Part shown: piece after piece, positions 34,437 through 43,229 of the stretch
Layout of the letters: each line of letters begins with the position of its first letter
How positions within the stretch are numbered: position 1 is the stretch's first letter
DNA from: Limobrevibacterium gyesilva
GTDB lineage: Bacteria; Pseudomonadota; Alphaproteobacteria; Acetobacterales; Acetobacteraceae
DNA: 64,000 nucleotides
Reading direction: 5' to 3'
Assembly (NCBI RefSeq): GCF_025989185.1
Contig: NZ_JAPDNT010000003.1
Span: 248,001-312,000, forward strand
The notes under the pieces: model-generated
Seen by the model: the letters and a program-made list of their open reading frames with translations, nothing else
What the model was told of the DNA's origin: nothing
The model's database searches: none
Made by a program: the position numbers and the translations under genes

Positions 34437-35891
34437 TTACGCGCGGTTGCGGGTCACCAGCCTGCCGGCCCGCGCCGCGGTCGCGCCCTGGCCGTACACG
34501 TAGGCGGACTGGCCGTTGATCCAGGTCTCCAGGATCCCTTCCGCCGGGCGCGTGGGATTGTCGAAATCGGCGCCGTCGCGCACCGTCGCGGGGTCGAACA
34601 GCACCAGGTCGGCATAGGCGCCACGACGGATCACGCCACGGTCCACCAGCCCGAACACGCCGGCCACGCGGCCGGTCATCTTGTGGACCGCCGTTTCCAT
34701 GCTGAACAGCCCGAGGTCGCGCGCGTAATGGCCGAGCACGCGCGGGAAGCAGCCCCATAGCCGCGGATGCGGAAAGGTGTCATGCGGCAGGCCGTCCGAG
34801 CCGATCATGCTCAGCGGGTGCGCCATGATGCGCTGCACGTCCTTCTCGTCCATCTGGAACATGATGGCGCCGGCGGGCAGCAGCCGCTCTCCGGCTTCCT
34901 TGATCCCCACGCCCCATTCGGCGGCGATGTCGGACAGCATGCGCCCGGTCATCTCCGGATGCGGCACCGACCACGTCACCTTCACCGGCACGTCCGGGCG
35001 CAGGCGATCCGGCATCAGCACGGTGGAGCCGGCGAAATAGGGATAGACGTCGAAATCCACCTTCTGCGTGCGCGCGTATTTCTCGATCAGCGGCAGGGTT
35101 TCAGTGGAGCGGCCGAAATTCTCGGGCTGCGCGCATTTATGGTGGCTGATCACCACCGGCACGTCCACCGCACGGCCGATCTGCAGCGTCTCCTCGATGC
35201 TGTCCAGCACATGTGCGGCCTCGTCGCGCATATGCGTGACGTACAGCCCGCCGGTGGCGCGCAGCGCTTCGGCCACGGCGATCACCTCGGCGGTGGGCGC
35301 CATCATGTTCGGCGGATAATACAGGCCGGTGGAGAAGCCCGACGCGCCCTGATCCAGCGCCTCGCGCAGCCGCTGCTGCATGTGCGCGGCCTCGCGGTCG
35401 GTGGCGGCGCGCTGGGTGTCGCCCGCCATCGCTTCCACGCGCAGCGACATGTGGCCGATCAGCGCCACCGTGTTCACCGGCGCCGGATCGCGCGCCAGCC
35501 GGTCGGCGTAGGCGCCGAAGCTGTCGAAGGTCCACCAGCTTTCATCGCCCAGCAGATCGAGCGGCGGGATCGGGCGCTGCTTCATGCGCACCGGGCTGAG
35601 GCTGATGCCGCAATTGCCCACCACTACCGTCGACACGCCCTGCGACATCTTGCACAGCATGCATTCCGGCCCGCACAGCACCGCGCGGTCGTCATGCGTG
35701 TGCGCATCGATGAAGCCGGGGGCGACGGCCTTGCCGGTGGCGATCACCTCGCGGTCGGCCGACCAGCCGCCGAGATCGCCGACCGCCACGATGCGGTCGC
35801 CGGTGACGCCGACATCGCCCTGGGTGCGGGCGGCGCCGGTGCCGTCGAAAATGGTGGCGTCGCGAAGGATCAGGTCGCAGCGCAGGGACAT
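34437..35891 (-). CDS. N-acyl-D-amino-acid deacylase (D-aminoacylase) family amidohydrolase
   Basis: Zinc-dependent amidohydrolase, 484 residues, predicted to remove acyl groups from N-acyl-D-amino acids or D-glutamate/aspartate. GGAGCTGACC precedes the ATG at 35891. Metal-site landmarks: PGFIDAHTHDD near residues 55-65, the cysteine segment MLCKMSQGVSTVVVGNCGIS typical of D-aminoacylase, GLYYPPNMMAP, YVTHMRDEA, ISHHKCAQPENFG and IGSDGLPHD. It ends 4 bases from the convergent binding-protein gene. Downstream of hyuA/hyuB and next to amino-acid uptake genes, it fits use of N-blocked D-amino acids. Confidence 0.92.
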   Translation of the reverse strand: MSLRCDLILRDATIFDGTGAARTQGDVGVTGDRIVAVGDLGGWSADREVIATGKAVAPGFIDAHTHDDRAVLCGPECMLCKMSQGVSTVVVGNCGISLSPVRMKQRPIPPLDLLGDESWWTFDSFGAYADRLARDPAPVNTVALIGHMSLRVEAMAGDTQRAATDREAAHMQQRLREALDQGASGFSTGLYYPPNMMAPTAEVIAVAEALRATGGLYVTHMRDEAAHVLDSIEETLQIGRAVDVPVVISHHKCAQPENFGRSTETLPLIEKYARTQKVDFDVYPYFAGSTVLMPDRLRPDVPVKVTWSVPHPEMTGRMLSDIAAEWGVGIKEAGERLLPAGAIMFQMDEKDVQRIMAHPLSMIGSDGLPHDTFPHPRLWGCFPRVLGHYARDLGLFSMETAVHKMTGRVAGVFGLVDRGVIRRGAYADLVLFDPATVRDGADFDNPTRPAEGILETWINGQSAYVYGQGATAARAGRLVTRNRA

Positions 35892-35964
35892 GGTCAGCTC
35901 CTCAAAGCGTGATCGCCGCAGGTGGAATCACACGCAGGCGTGAATCACGCGACAAAACAAACAC

Positions 35965-36008
35965 CTGGGTCGTGATCGGAACGCCTATCGGTTCCGATCA
36001 CGACCCAG
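35965..36008 (-). terminator. Intrinsic terminator of the hyu operon, overlapping the hyuB stop codon
   Basis: A perfect 18-bp inverted repeat (35965-35982 and 35991-36008, arm CTGGGTCGTGATCGGAAC) flanks an 8-base loop, followed on the minus strand by the T-rich run GTGTTTGTTTTG. It is oriented to end leftward transcripts. The hyuB stop codon (TAG, 35987-35985) lies in the loop, so the last codons of the gene encode the first arm of the hairpin. Confidence 0.85.
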
Positions 36009-37727
36009 TGCAGCAGTGGCAGCAACGTCGACGACGCCATCGGCGGAGACGACAACCTTGTAGAGCGCGCGGGCATTCTCCACGGACACGAGCCCGTCGC
36101 GCACGTCGCGGGCCACCTTGGCGGGATCGCGCGCGGCCGGATCGCCCATGCCGCCGCCGCCGGGCAGCAGCAGCAGCAGCCGCTCGCCATCAGGGATCAC
36201 CTGGAAGCCCTTGGTGCGCAGCTTGTTCCCCGACGCAAGCTGCACCCCGCCATTGCCTCCGTCCAGTCCGCCGTCGCGGCCTTTGGGCGCATGCGCCACG
36301 CGGTCGAAGATGGCGTTCACGGCGAATTCCAGTTCGCCCTTGGTGCCGATCTCCATGATCTGGCCGAAGCCGCCACGGGTGCGCCCGGCGCCGCCGCTGT
36401 CCGGCCGCAGCTCTTTCTTCCAGAAGATCACCGGCGCCACGTTCTCGGTCGCCTCCACCGGCATGGTGCGCACGCCGGACGGAAACGCCGTGCCATCCAG
36501 CCCATCGAGCGTCGGCCGCGCGCCGGTGCCGCCGGAGTTGAAGGTGACGATCTCGAAATCCGGCAGCACCGCCTTGTTGCCGCGCGCCTGGCCGGACACA
36601 GCGGAGCCGCCGCGCAACGGCGGATTCCACAGGCAGGATGAGCCTTCGGCGGTCACCCGGTCCGGCACCACCTGGTGCAGGCAGCCCATCATCAGGTCCG
36701 GCAGCAACTGCCCAGTGACGTGGCGCACCGATACCGGATAGGGCCGCGGCGCATTCAGGATGCAGCCTTCGGGGATCTTCATGCGGAACGGCGCCAGGCT
36801 CGCCCAGTTGTTGGGGATCTCCGGCGCCACCACCACCTTGATGCCGAAGCACGAATAGGCGCGGCAATAGGCGGCGGGCACGTTGATGCCGCGCTGCGAC
36901 AGCCCGGAGGTGCCGGCGAAATCCACCTCGATGGCGTCATCGAGAATGGTCATCGCCGCCTTCAGCGTCACCGGCTCCTCATAGCCGTCGCTGCTGATCT
37001 CGGCGGCGTAGGTGCCGGGCTTCAGTTTCGCGATCTCCGCCACCGTCGCGCGCAGCGAGCTGTCGAAGATGAAGGCGGCGAGCGGATCGAGGCTGTCCAT
37101 CGCGAACTCGTCCATCATCTGCACCAGCCGCTTCGCGCCCGCGTCGTTGCAGGCGCACAGCGAGTACACGTCGCCTTCCAGCTCCACCGGCAGGCGCGAG
37201 CCCCAGCGGATGAAATCGAAGAACGTCTCGTTCGGCACGCCGCGGTCGAAGCATTTCACGATGGGGATGTAGATCCCCTCCTCGAACACGCTGCGCCCTT
37301 CCGGCCCCATGCCCAGGCCGCCGACATCGATCACGTGCGCGGTGTTGGCGAACAGGCCCACGATCCTGCCGTTGCGGAACGCGGGGGTCACCACCGTCAG
37401 GTCGTGCAGGTGGCCGGTGCCCAGCCAGGGGTCGTTGGTGATGTAGTGGTCGCCCGGCTGCATCGTCTCGGCGGGGAATTTCTTCAGGAAATGCCCCACG
37501 CTTTCCATCATGGAGTTCACGTGGCCCGGCGTGCCCGTCACCGCCTGGGCCAGCATGCGGCCTTGCAGGTCGAAGATGCCCGCCGACAGATCGCCCGCCT
37601 CGCGCACCGTGGTGCTGAAGGCGGTACGGATCATGGTCTGCGCCTGCTCCTCCACCACCGCGATCAGGCGGTTCCACATGATCTGCCGCTGGATGCCGGC
37701 CAGCGCGCCCGACTCTTTCGTCATCAT
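35985..37727 (-). CDS. hyuB: Hydantoinase B/5-oxoprolinase family protein
   Basis: Catalytic B subunit of an ATP-dependent hydantoinase, 5-oxoprolinase or acetone-carboxylase-type complex, 580 residues. Family blocks are FSTTVREAGDLSAGIFD near residue 40, the HVNSMMES segment, GDHYITNDPWLGTGHLHDLTVV, and SGGTGARPTLDGLDG with the C-terminal GGGGMGDPAARDP. It overlaps hyuA by 4 bases. The last codons lie inside the operon terminator. The pair hydrolyses a cyclic amide with ATP; neighbours suggest hydantoins, 5-oxoproline or similar amino-acid derivatives. The exact substrate cannot be read from sequence. Confidence 0.92.
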   Translation of the reverse strand: MMTKESGALAGIQRQIMWNRLIAVVEEQAQTMIRTAFSTTVREAGDLSAGIFDLQGRMLAQAVTGTPGHVNSMMESVGHFLKKFPAETMQPGDHYITNDPWLGTGHLHDLTVVTPAFRNGRIVGLFANTAHVIDVGGLGMGPEGRSVFEEGIYIPIVKCFDRGVPNETFFDFIRWGSRLPVELEGDVYSLCACNDAGAKRLVQMMDEFAMDSLDPLAAFIFDSSLRATVAEIAKLKPGTYAAEISSDGYEEPVTLKAAMTILDDAIEVDFAGTSGLSQRGINVPAAYCRAYSCFGIKVVVAPEIPNNWASLAPFRMKIPEGCILNAPRPYPVSVRHVTGQLLPDLMMGCLHQVVPDRVTAEGSSCLWNPPLRGGSAVSGQARGNKAVLPDFEIVTFNSGGTGARPTLDGLDGTAFPSGVRTMPVEATENVAPVIFWKKELRPDSGGAGRTRGGFGQIMEIGTKGELEFAVNAIFDRVAHAPKGRDGGLDGGNGGVQLASGNKLRTKGFQVIPDGERLLLLLPGGGGMGDPAARDPAKVARDVRDGLVSVENARALYKVVVSADGVVDVAATAALGRDRNR

Positions 37728-39799
37728 GCAGCCTCCCGCACGAGTTCGAGGTAGCCCAGACCGTTGACGCTGGCCGACCAGCCCGGGCCGACCAGGGTGG
37801 AGGTCTCGTCCTCCGCGATCACCGCGGGCCCCGCCAGTTTCGCGCCCGGCGACAGGCCGGCGCGGTCGTAGATCGCCCAGTCCGACACGTCCCCGCTGAT
37901 GGTGTCGCGCACTTTCTGCATGCGGACCGGCGTGGCGGATGAGCCTCCCGCCGCCACCGGCGGATCGGCCATCCCGTCGGGCACCGTCGCGACCACCACG
38001 GCGTAGCTCATGATCTCCACATCCGATCCTGGCACGGGGCGGTCGTAGAAGCGGCTGTATTCGGTGTCGTAGGCAGCGCGGATCGCCGCCACGTCCTCGT
38101 GGGTCAGACGCCGCGCCGGCAGCGGCACCGGGATCTCGTGGCCCTGGCCGACATAGCGCATGAAGGCGATGCGCGTCTGCTGCGTGGGGGCGCCGAAGCT
38201 GCCCTGCGCCACCACCTGCGCGGCCTCGCGCTCCATGTCCGTCAGCAGCGCGTTTACGGACTCCACATCGAAGGTCGAGAAGCGCTGGTACAGGCTGCGG
38301 ACAACCTCGTAGCCCACCGGCGCGCGCAGGAAGCCGATGGCGCTGCCCACGCCGGCGCCCGAGGGCACCAGCACGCGGTCGATGCCGACCTTCTCAGCCA
38401 CCCGGAAGGCGTGCACGGGCCCGCCGCCGCCGAAGGCGATCAGCGTGCGCCCCTCATAGGTCTTGCCGGATTCGATCGCATGCACGCGCGCGGCGTTGGC
38501 CATGTTCTCGTCGACCATCTCGATCACGCCGAGGGCCGCCATCTCCGCGGCGAGGCCCAGCTTGCCGCCGACATGCTCGGCCAGGGCCGTGCGTGCCGCC
38601 GCGGCATCCAGCTTCATGCTGCCACCGGCGAAGCGCGCGGGGTCGTAACGGCCCAGCATCAGGTTGGCGTCCGTCACCGCGGGATAGGCGCCGCCGCGGC
38701 CGTAGCAGGCCGGCCCCGGATCGGCACCCGCGCTCTCCGGCCCCACGGCGATGCGGCCCATGCTGTCCACATGCGCGATCGATCCGCCGCCGGCGCCGAT
38801 CTCCACCATCTCGATCACGGGAATGCGCAGCGGCAGGCCCGAGCCCTTGCGGAAGCGGCCGACGCGTGCGACCTCGAAGGTGCGCGCGGTCTGCGGGTGG
38901 TAGTCGTCGATCAAGCAGATCTTCGCGGTCGTGCCGCCCATGTCGAAGGACAGCACATTGGCCAGCCCGCACTGCCGCGCCACGTGCGCCGAGAAGATGG
39001 CCCCGCCCGCGGGCCCACTCTCCACCAGGCGGATCGGGAAGCGGCAGGCGGTCTCGATGGTGGTCAGCCCGCCGCCGGACAGCATGAGGAAGATCGGCGC
39101 CCCCAGGCCCAGCGCCCGCAGCTCGCCCTCCAGCCGCGTGAGATAGCGGGCCATCAGCGGCTGCACATAGGCGTTGGCGGCGGTGGTCGACAGCCGCTCC
39201 CACTCGCGCATTTCCGGCGACACTTCCGAGGACAGCGACACCGGAACGCCCGGCAGCTCCCCGGCCAGGATCTCGCGCACGCGGCGCTCGTGCACCGCGT
39301 TCACGAAAGCGTGCAGGAAGCCGACGGCGACGCTCTCCACGCCTTCGCGCTTCAGCAACGGCACCAAGGCGCGCACCGCCTTCTCGTCCAGCGGCAGCAG
39401 CACGCGGCCCTCGTTGTCCAGCCGCTCCGGCACCGGCAGGCGCAGCGCGCGCGGCACCAGCGGCTCGGGCAGGACGATGTTGAGGTCGTACTGGTCGTAG
39501 CGGCTCTCGTTGCCCAAAGCGAGCACGTCGCGGAAGCCTTCGGTGGTGATCAGCGCCGTCTTCGCCCCTTTGCGCTCGATCACCGCATTGGTGGCGAGCG
39601 TCGTGCCGTGGATCAGGATGGCGATGTCGGCGGGCTGCAGGCCGGCCGTCTTCAGGATGGTCCGCACGCCGTCCATCACCCCCTGCTCGGGGGCGTGCGG
39701 CGTGGTCAGCACCTTGGCGGTGGTCCTGGTGCCGCCGTGTTCCAGCGCGAGGTCGGTGAAGGTGCCGCCGATATCAACGGCAAGCCGGGCAGATGCCAT
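37724..39799 (-). CDS. hyuA: Hydantoinase A/5-oxoprolinase family protein
   Basis: ATP-binding A subunit of the same complex, 691 residues. The actin/ASKHA-type phosphate motif DIGGTFTDLAL is at residues 9-19. Further landmarks are ILIHGTTLATNAVIERKGAK, VLSFDMGGTTAKICLID near residue 290, EIGAGGGSIAHVD, and GADPGPACYGRGG. It starts 71 bases after the M20 amidohydrolase stop in the same direction. That gap holds a stem-loop, GTTG plus CTGCGG against CCGCAG plus CAAC (39816-39840), which could tune expression of hyuAB relative to the first gene. Confidence 0.93.
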   Translation of the reverse strand: MASARLAVDIGGTFTDLALEHGGTRTTAKVLTTPHAPEQGVMDGVRTILKTAGLQPADIAILIHGTTLATNAVIERKGAKTALITTEGFRDVLALGNESRYDQYDLNIVLPEPLVPRALRLPVPERLDNEGRVLLPLDEKAVRALVPLLKREGVESVAVGFLHAFVNAVHERRVREILAGELPGVPVSLSSEVSPEMREWERLSTTAANAYVQPLMARYLTRLEGELRALGLGAPIFLMLSGGGLTTIETACRFPIRLVESGPAGGAIFSAHVARQCGLANVLSFDMGGTTAKICLIDDYHPQTARTFEVARVGRFRKGSGLPLRIPVIEMVEIGAGGGSIAHVDSMGRIAVGPESAGADPGPACYGRGGAYPAVTDANLMLGRYDPARFAGGSMKLDAAAARTALAEHVGGKLGLAAEMAALGVIEMVDENMANAARVHAIESGKTYEGRTLIAFGGGGPVHAFRVAEKVGIDRVLVPSGAGVGSAIGFLRAPVGYEVVRSLYQRFSTFDVESVNALLTDMEREAAQVVAQGSFGAPTQQTRIAFMRYVGQGHEIPVPLPARRLTHEDVAAIRAAYDTEYSRFYDRPVPGSDVEIMSYAVVVATVPDGMADPPVAAGGSSATPVRMQKVRDTISGDVSDWAIYDRAGLSPGAKLAGPAVIAEDETSTLVGPGWSASVNGLGYLELVREAA

Positions 39800-39870
39800 T
39801 TGGTGGGGTCATCCAGTTGCTGCGGTGCGCCGCAGTCAACCGTCCGCGGCCCTTCGTGACAAGAGGCCGG

Positions 39871-41136
39871 TTACGCGGCCATCTCCGCCGCCCAGCGCGT
39901 CAGCACCGATGCGGCCAGGGCGAAATCCTCCATGCGCATGGCCTCGTGCGGGTTGTGGCTGCCGTTCTGGTTGCGCACGAACACCATGCCCGCCGGCACC
40001 CCGGCCTGGGCGAACGAGCCCGCGTCATGCCCGCCGCCCGAGGCCATGACGATATGCTCGACATCCAGCTCCACCGCCGCGCGCACCAGGCCACCGCGCA
40101 CGGCCGGATCCATCGGCGTGGGCGGGCTCGCCATCCCGGTTCCGAGCTCGAAGCGCACGCCCCGGCGCGCCTCGATCTGCGCCACCAGCCGGTTCAGTTC
40201 GGCCTGCATGGCGTCCAGCGCCGACGGGTCCACGCTGCGGATATCCAGCTGGAACGCGGCCTCGCCGGGCACCTTGGTGAAGCCGGCCTCGGCCGTGGTG
40301 GCCAGCACGCAGAAGGTGCACACCAGACGCTGCCCGCGCGCGTCCAGCAGCGCCCAATGCTCGTCCAGCCGGTGCGCCAGCTCGGCCAGCGCGATCGCGG
40401 CGTCGCGGCGAAAGCGGCGCGGGGTGGCGCCGGAATGGTTGTATTCCCCCACCACCCGCGCCGCCCGCCAGCGCCGCGAGCCGGGCAGGCCAGTGACGAT
40501 GCCCACCGGGATCTTCTCGGCGTCCAGCACCGGCCCCTGCTCGATATGCAGTTCGACATAGGCGGCGAGACTCTCCGGCGGCAGCAGGCAGCGGCCGACG
40601 CGCACGCCGTCGGGGTCGAAGCCCTCCTCGCGCATGTGGTCCTCCAGCGTGCGGCCGCTGTCCAGGCGGCGGATCGCCAGCGCCTCCGGCGGCAGGCGGC
40701 CGACCGCCGCGCGGCTGCCGGGCAGGCCGGTGGGGAACCAGGCGCCGCCCTCCTCCGCCCGGTTGGCCAGCACGATCACGTCGCGTGCCGGGGTGAAGCC
40801 CGCGCGCTTCATGCCCGCCACCGCCGCCAGCCCCGCCAGCACGCCGGCGGCGCCGTCGTAGTTGCCGCCCTGCGGCACCGAATCCAGGTGGCTGCCCAGC
40901 ACCACGCGCTTCGCCGTCCGGTCGGCCCCCGGCAGGGTCATCAGCAGGTTGCCGGCCGGGTCGGTGCGGGTTTCCAGCCCCAGCGCCTCGGCCTCGGAGC
41001 GCACGATCTCGTGGGCGATGCGCTCGCCGCGCCCATAGGCCTCGCGGGTGACGCCCACGCCATCGAAGCTGCGCTCCCGTAACGTCACGAACAGGCGGGC
41101 GGCGAGGTCGATGTCAGGGGTCAGGTTGGCGCGCAT
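39871..41136 (-). CDS. M20 family amidohydrolase (N-carbamoyl-L-amino acid hydrolase/allantoate amidohydrolase type)
   Basis: Binuclear metal amidase, 421 residues. The start MRANLTPDIDLAARLF at 41136, with GGAG upstream, is chosen over a longer frame that runs into the divergent promoter. Landmarks: VVLGSHLDSVPQGGNYDGAAGVLAGL split by convention at the HLDSVPQGGNYDG metal site, ANRAEEGGAWFPTGLPGSRA, YVELHIEQGPVLD, EYNHSGATP and ASGGGHDAGSFAQAGVPAGM. These match HyuC/AmaB and AllC. As first gene of an operon with hyuA/hyuB it most likely hydrolyses the N-carbamoyl amino acid or ureido product of ring opening. Confidence 0.9.
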   Translation of the reverse strand: MRANLTPDIDLAARLFVTLRERSFDGVGVTREAYGRGERIAHEIVRSEAEALGLETRTDPAGNLLMTLPGADRTAKRVVLGSHLDSVPQGGNYDGAAGVLAGLAAVAGMKRAGFTPARDVIVLANRAEEGGAWFPTGLPGSRAAVGRLPPEALAIRRLDSGRTLEDHMREEGFDPDGVRVGRCLLPPESLAAYVELHIEQGPVLDAEKIPVGIVTGLPGSRRWRAARVVGEYNHSGATPRRFRRDAAIALAELAHRLDEHWALLDARGQRLVCTFCVLATTAEAGFTKVPGEAAFQLDIRSVDPSALDAMQAELNRLVAQIEARRGVRFELGTGMASPPTPMDPAVRGGLVRAAVELDVEHIVMASGGGHDAGSFAQAGVPAGMVFVRNQNGSHNPHEAMRMEDFALAASVLTRWAAEMAA

Positions 41137-41252
41137 GGGGCATCTCCGGCAAAGGCGGCCAGGGTGCCGCGCCGCCTCCTCTTCCGCAACCGGGCGCATG
41201 CGGCCATAAAGCGTTGAGAAGAACCGCGCCACGCAGAACCGGGAGAGCGCCG

Positions 41253-42218
41253 ATGAAGCCGCGCCTGATCGTCAGCCGCCAGATCCCCCCCGCCGTCGCG
41301 GACCGCATCCGTGCCGAGTTCGACTGCCCGTTCCCGGAGGGCCAGGACATGGACGCCGACACGGTGATCCGCATGCTGACGGAAACCCGGGCCGACGCGC
41401 TGATGCTGACCTCGCACCTGCCGTTCCGCGCCGAGACCATCGCCCGCATCCCGGACCACGTGCGCATCGCCGCCACCTGCAGCGTCGGCACTGACCACAT
41501 CGACATCGCGGCCGCGAAGGCGCGCGGGCTGCCGATGAGCAACACGCCGGACGTGCTGACGGAATGCACGGCCGACCTGACCTTCATGCTGATCCTGAAC
41601 GCCTGCCGCCGCGCCACCGAATACGCGGCGATCATGCGCGACGGCTGGCGCCACGGCTACGGCCTGGGCGAGATGATGGGCCTGCGGGCGTGGGGCAAGA
41701 CGCTGGGCATACTGGGCTTGGGCCGGATCGGCCAGGCGGTGGCGCAGCGGGCCCGCGGCTTCGGCATGACGGTGCTGTATTCCGGCCCGCGGCGCCTGCC
41801 CGTCGACCAGGAGCACGGCGCCACCTATTTCGCCGACTTCCGCGCCATGCTGCCGCACTGCGACATCCTGTCGCTGCATGCCCCCGGCGGGGCCGCCACC
41901 GCCGGGATCATGAACGCCGAAACCTTCGCGCTGCTGCCCAAGGGGGCGGTGTTCGTGAATGCCGCCCGCGGCGGGCTGGTGGACGAGGACGCGCTGATCG
42001 CCGCCCTGCAGTCCGGCCACCTGTTCGCCGCCGGCCTCGACGTGTTCCGCAACGAACCCGAGTACGACCTGCGCTTCGCCGCCCTGCCCAACGTGTTCCT
42101 GACGCCGCACATGGGCAGCGGCACCGTGGAGACGCGCAACGCCATGGGCTTCCGCACGCTCGACAACATCGCCGCCGTGCTGTCCGGCAAGCCGCCCCTC
42201 GACCCGCTCTGGACCTGA
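41253..42218 (+). CDS. D-2-hydroxyacid dehydrogenase (glyoxylate/hydroxypyruvate reductase type)
   Basis: NAD(P)-dependent reductase of 2-oxoacids, 321 residues from ATG 41253 with GGGAGAG upstream. The cofactor motif GLGRIGQAVAQRA is near residues 152-164. The catalytic residues are Arg in NAARGGLVDEDALIAAL, Glu in NEPEYD and His in LTPHMGSGT. It is divergent from the amidohydrolase and 10 bases ahead of a second, related dehydrogenase. A likely role is reduction of glyoxylate or hydroxypyruvate, which fits downstream processing of ureido or amino acid fragments. Confidence 0.9.
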   Translation: MKPRLIVSRQIPPAVADRIRAEFDCPFPEGQDMDADTVIRMLTETRADALMLTSHLPFRAETIARIPDHVRIAATCSVGTDHIDIAAAKARGLPMSNTPDVLTECTADLTFMLILNACRRATEYAAIMRDGWRHGYGLGEMMGLRAWGKTLGILGLGRIGQAVAQRARGFGMTVLYSGPRRLPVDQEHGATYFADFRAMLPHCDILSLHAPGGAATAGIMNAETFALLPKGAVFVNAARGGLVDEDALIAALQSGHLFAAGLDVFRNEPEYDLRFAALPNVFLTPHMGSGTVETRNAMGFRTLDNIAAVLSGKPPLDPLWT

Positions 42219-42228
42219 AGGAACACCG

Positions 42229-43191
42229 ATGCCCAAGCCAGTCCTGTTCGTGACCCGCAAGCTGCCCGCGCCCGTCGAGGCGCGCGCCGCCCGGGACTAC
42301 GATGCGCGCCTCAACGCCGACGACACGCCCCGCAGCCCCGCCGACATCCTGCGGCTGAGCGCAGGCGCGGACGCCATCCTGTGCTGCCCCGCCGAGCGGC
42401 TGGACGCCGACACCATCCGCGCCTTGCCCGCCAGCGTGAAGGTGATTGCCACCTTCAGCGTCGGCTACGACCACGTCGACATCGGCGCCGCCCGCGCGCG
42501 CGGCATCGTCGTGTGCAACACGCCGGACGTGCTCAGCGTCGCCACCGCCGAGCTGGCCATGCTGCTGATCCTGACCGCGGCCCGCCGCGCCGGCGAGGGC
42601 GAGCGCATGGTGCGCGCCGGCAACTGGCAGGGCTGGGCCCCGACGCAGCTGATGGGCACGCAGGTCTCCGGCCGGCGGCTGGGCATCTTCGGGATGGGCC
42701 GCATCGGCCGCGAGGTCGCACGGATCGCGCGGGCGTTCCAGATGGAGGTTCACTACCACGACATCGCCCGCCTGCCGCCCGAACTGGAGCAGGGGGCGAC
42801 CTTCCACCCCAACGACGAGACCTTCCTTGCGGTCTGCGAGGTCCTGTCCCTGAACGCCCCGGGTGGCGATGCCACGCGCAAATGGCTCAACGCCGGGCGC
42901 ATCGCGAGGCTGCCGAAGGGTGCTGTGATCGCCAACGCCGCCCGCGGCACACTGGTGGACGACGCGGCGCTGATCGCGGCGCTGAAGTCGGGCCAGGTCG
43001 CCTATGCCGGGCTCGATGTCTACGACGGCGAGCCAAACGTGAACCCGGGCTATCGGGCCCTCGAGAACGTGGTGCTGCTGCCGCATCTGGGCAGCGCCAC
43101 CGTCGAGACGCGCGCGGCCATGGGCCATCTGGCGCTGGACGGCATCGACGCCGTGCTCGCCGGGCGAACGCCGTCCAATCTGGTCAAATAG
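42229..43191 (+). CDS. D-2-hydroxyacid dehydrogenase, paralogue of the preceding gene
   Basis: 320 residues. Same architecture as its neighbour: substrate domain with ATFSVGYDHVDIGAARARGI, cofactor motif GMGRIGREVARIA, Arg in NAARGTLVDDAALIAAL, Glu in DGEPNVNPGY and His in LLPHLGSATVETR. The shared VETR block after the histidine and the tandem layout indicate a duplication followed by divergence, since the two differ at many positions. Substrate specificity of each copy is unknown; glyoxylate, hydroxypyruvate or aromatic 2-oxoacids are possible. Confidence 0.9.
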   Translation: MPKPVLFVTRKLPAPVEARAARDYDARLNADDTPRSPADILRLSAGADAILCCPAERLDADTIRALPASVKVIATFSVGYDHVDIGAARARGIVVCNTPDVLSVATAELAMLLILTAARRAGEGERMVRAGNWQGWAPTQLMGTQVSGRRLGIFGMGRIGREVARIARAFQMEVHYHDIARLPPELEQGATFHPNDETFLAVCEVLSLNAPGGDATRKWLNAGRIARLPKGAVIANAARGTLVDDAALIAALKSGQVAYAGLDVYDGEPNVNPGYRALENVVLLPHLGSATVETRAAMGHLALDGIDAVLAGRTPSNLVK

Positions 43192-43229
43192 GCCCCGGCG
43201 CTGCGGGCGACAGGCGAGCTTGACCGGAC

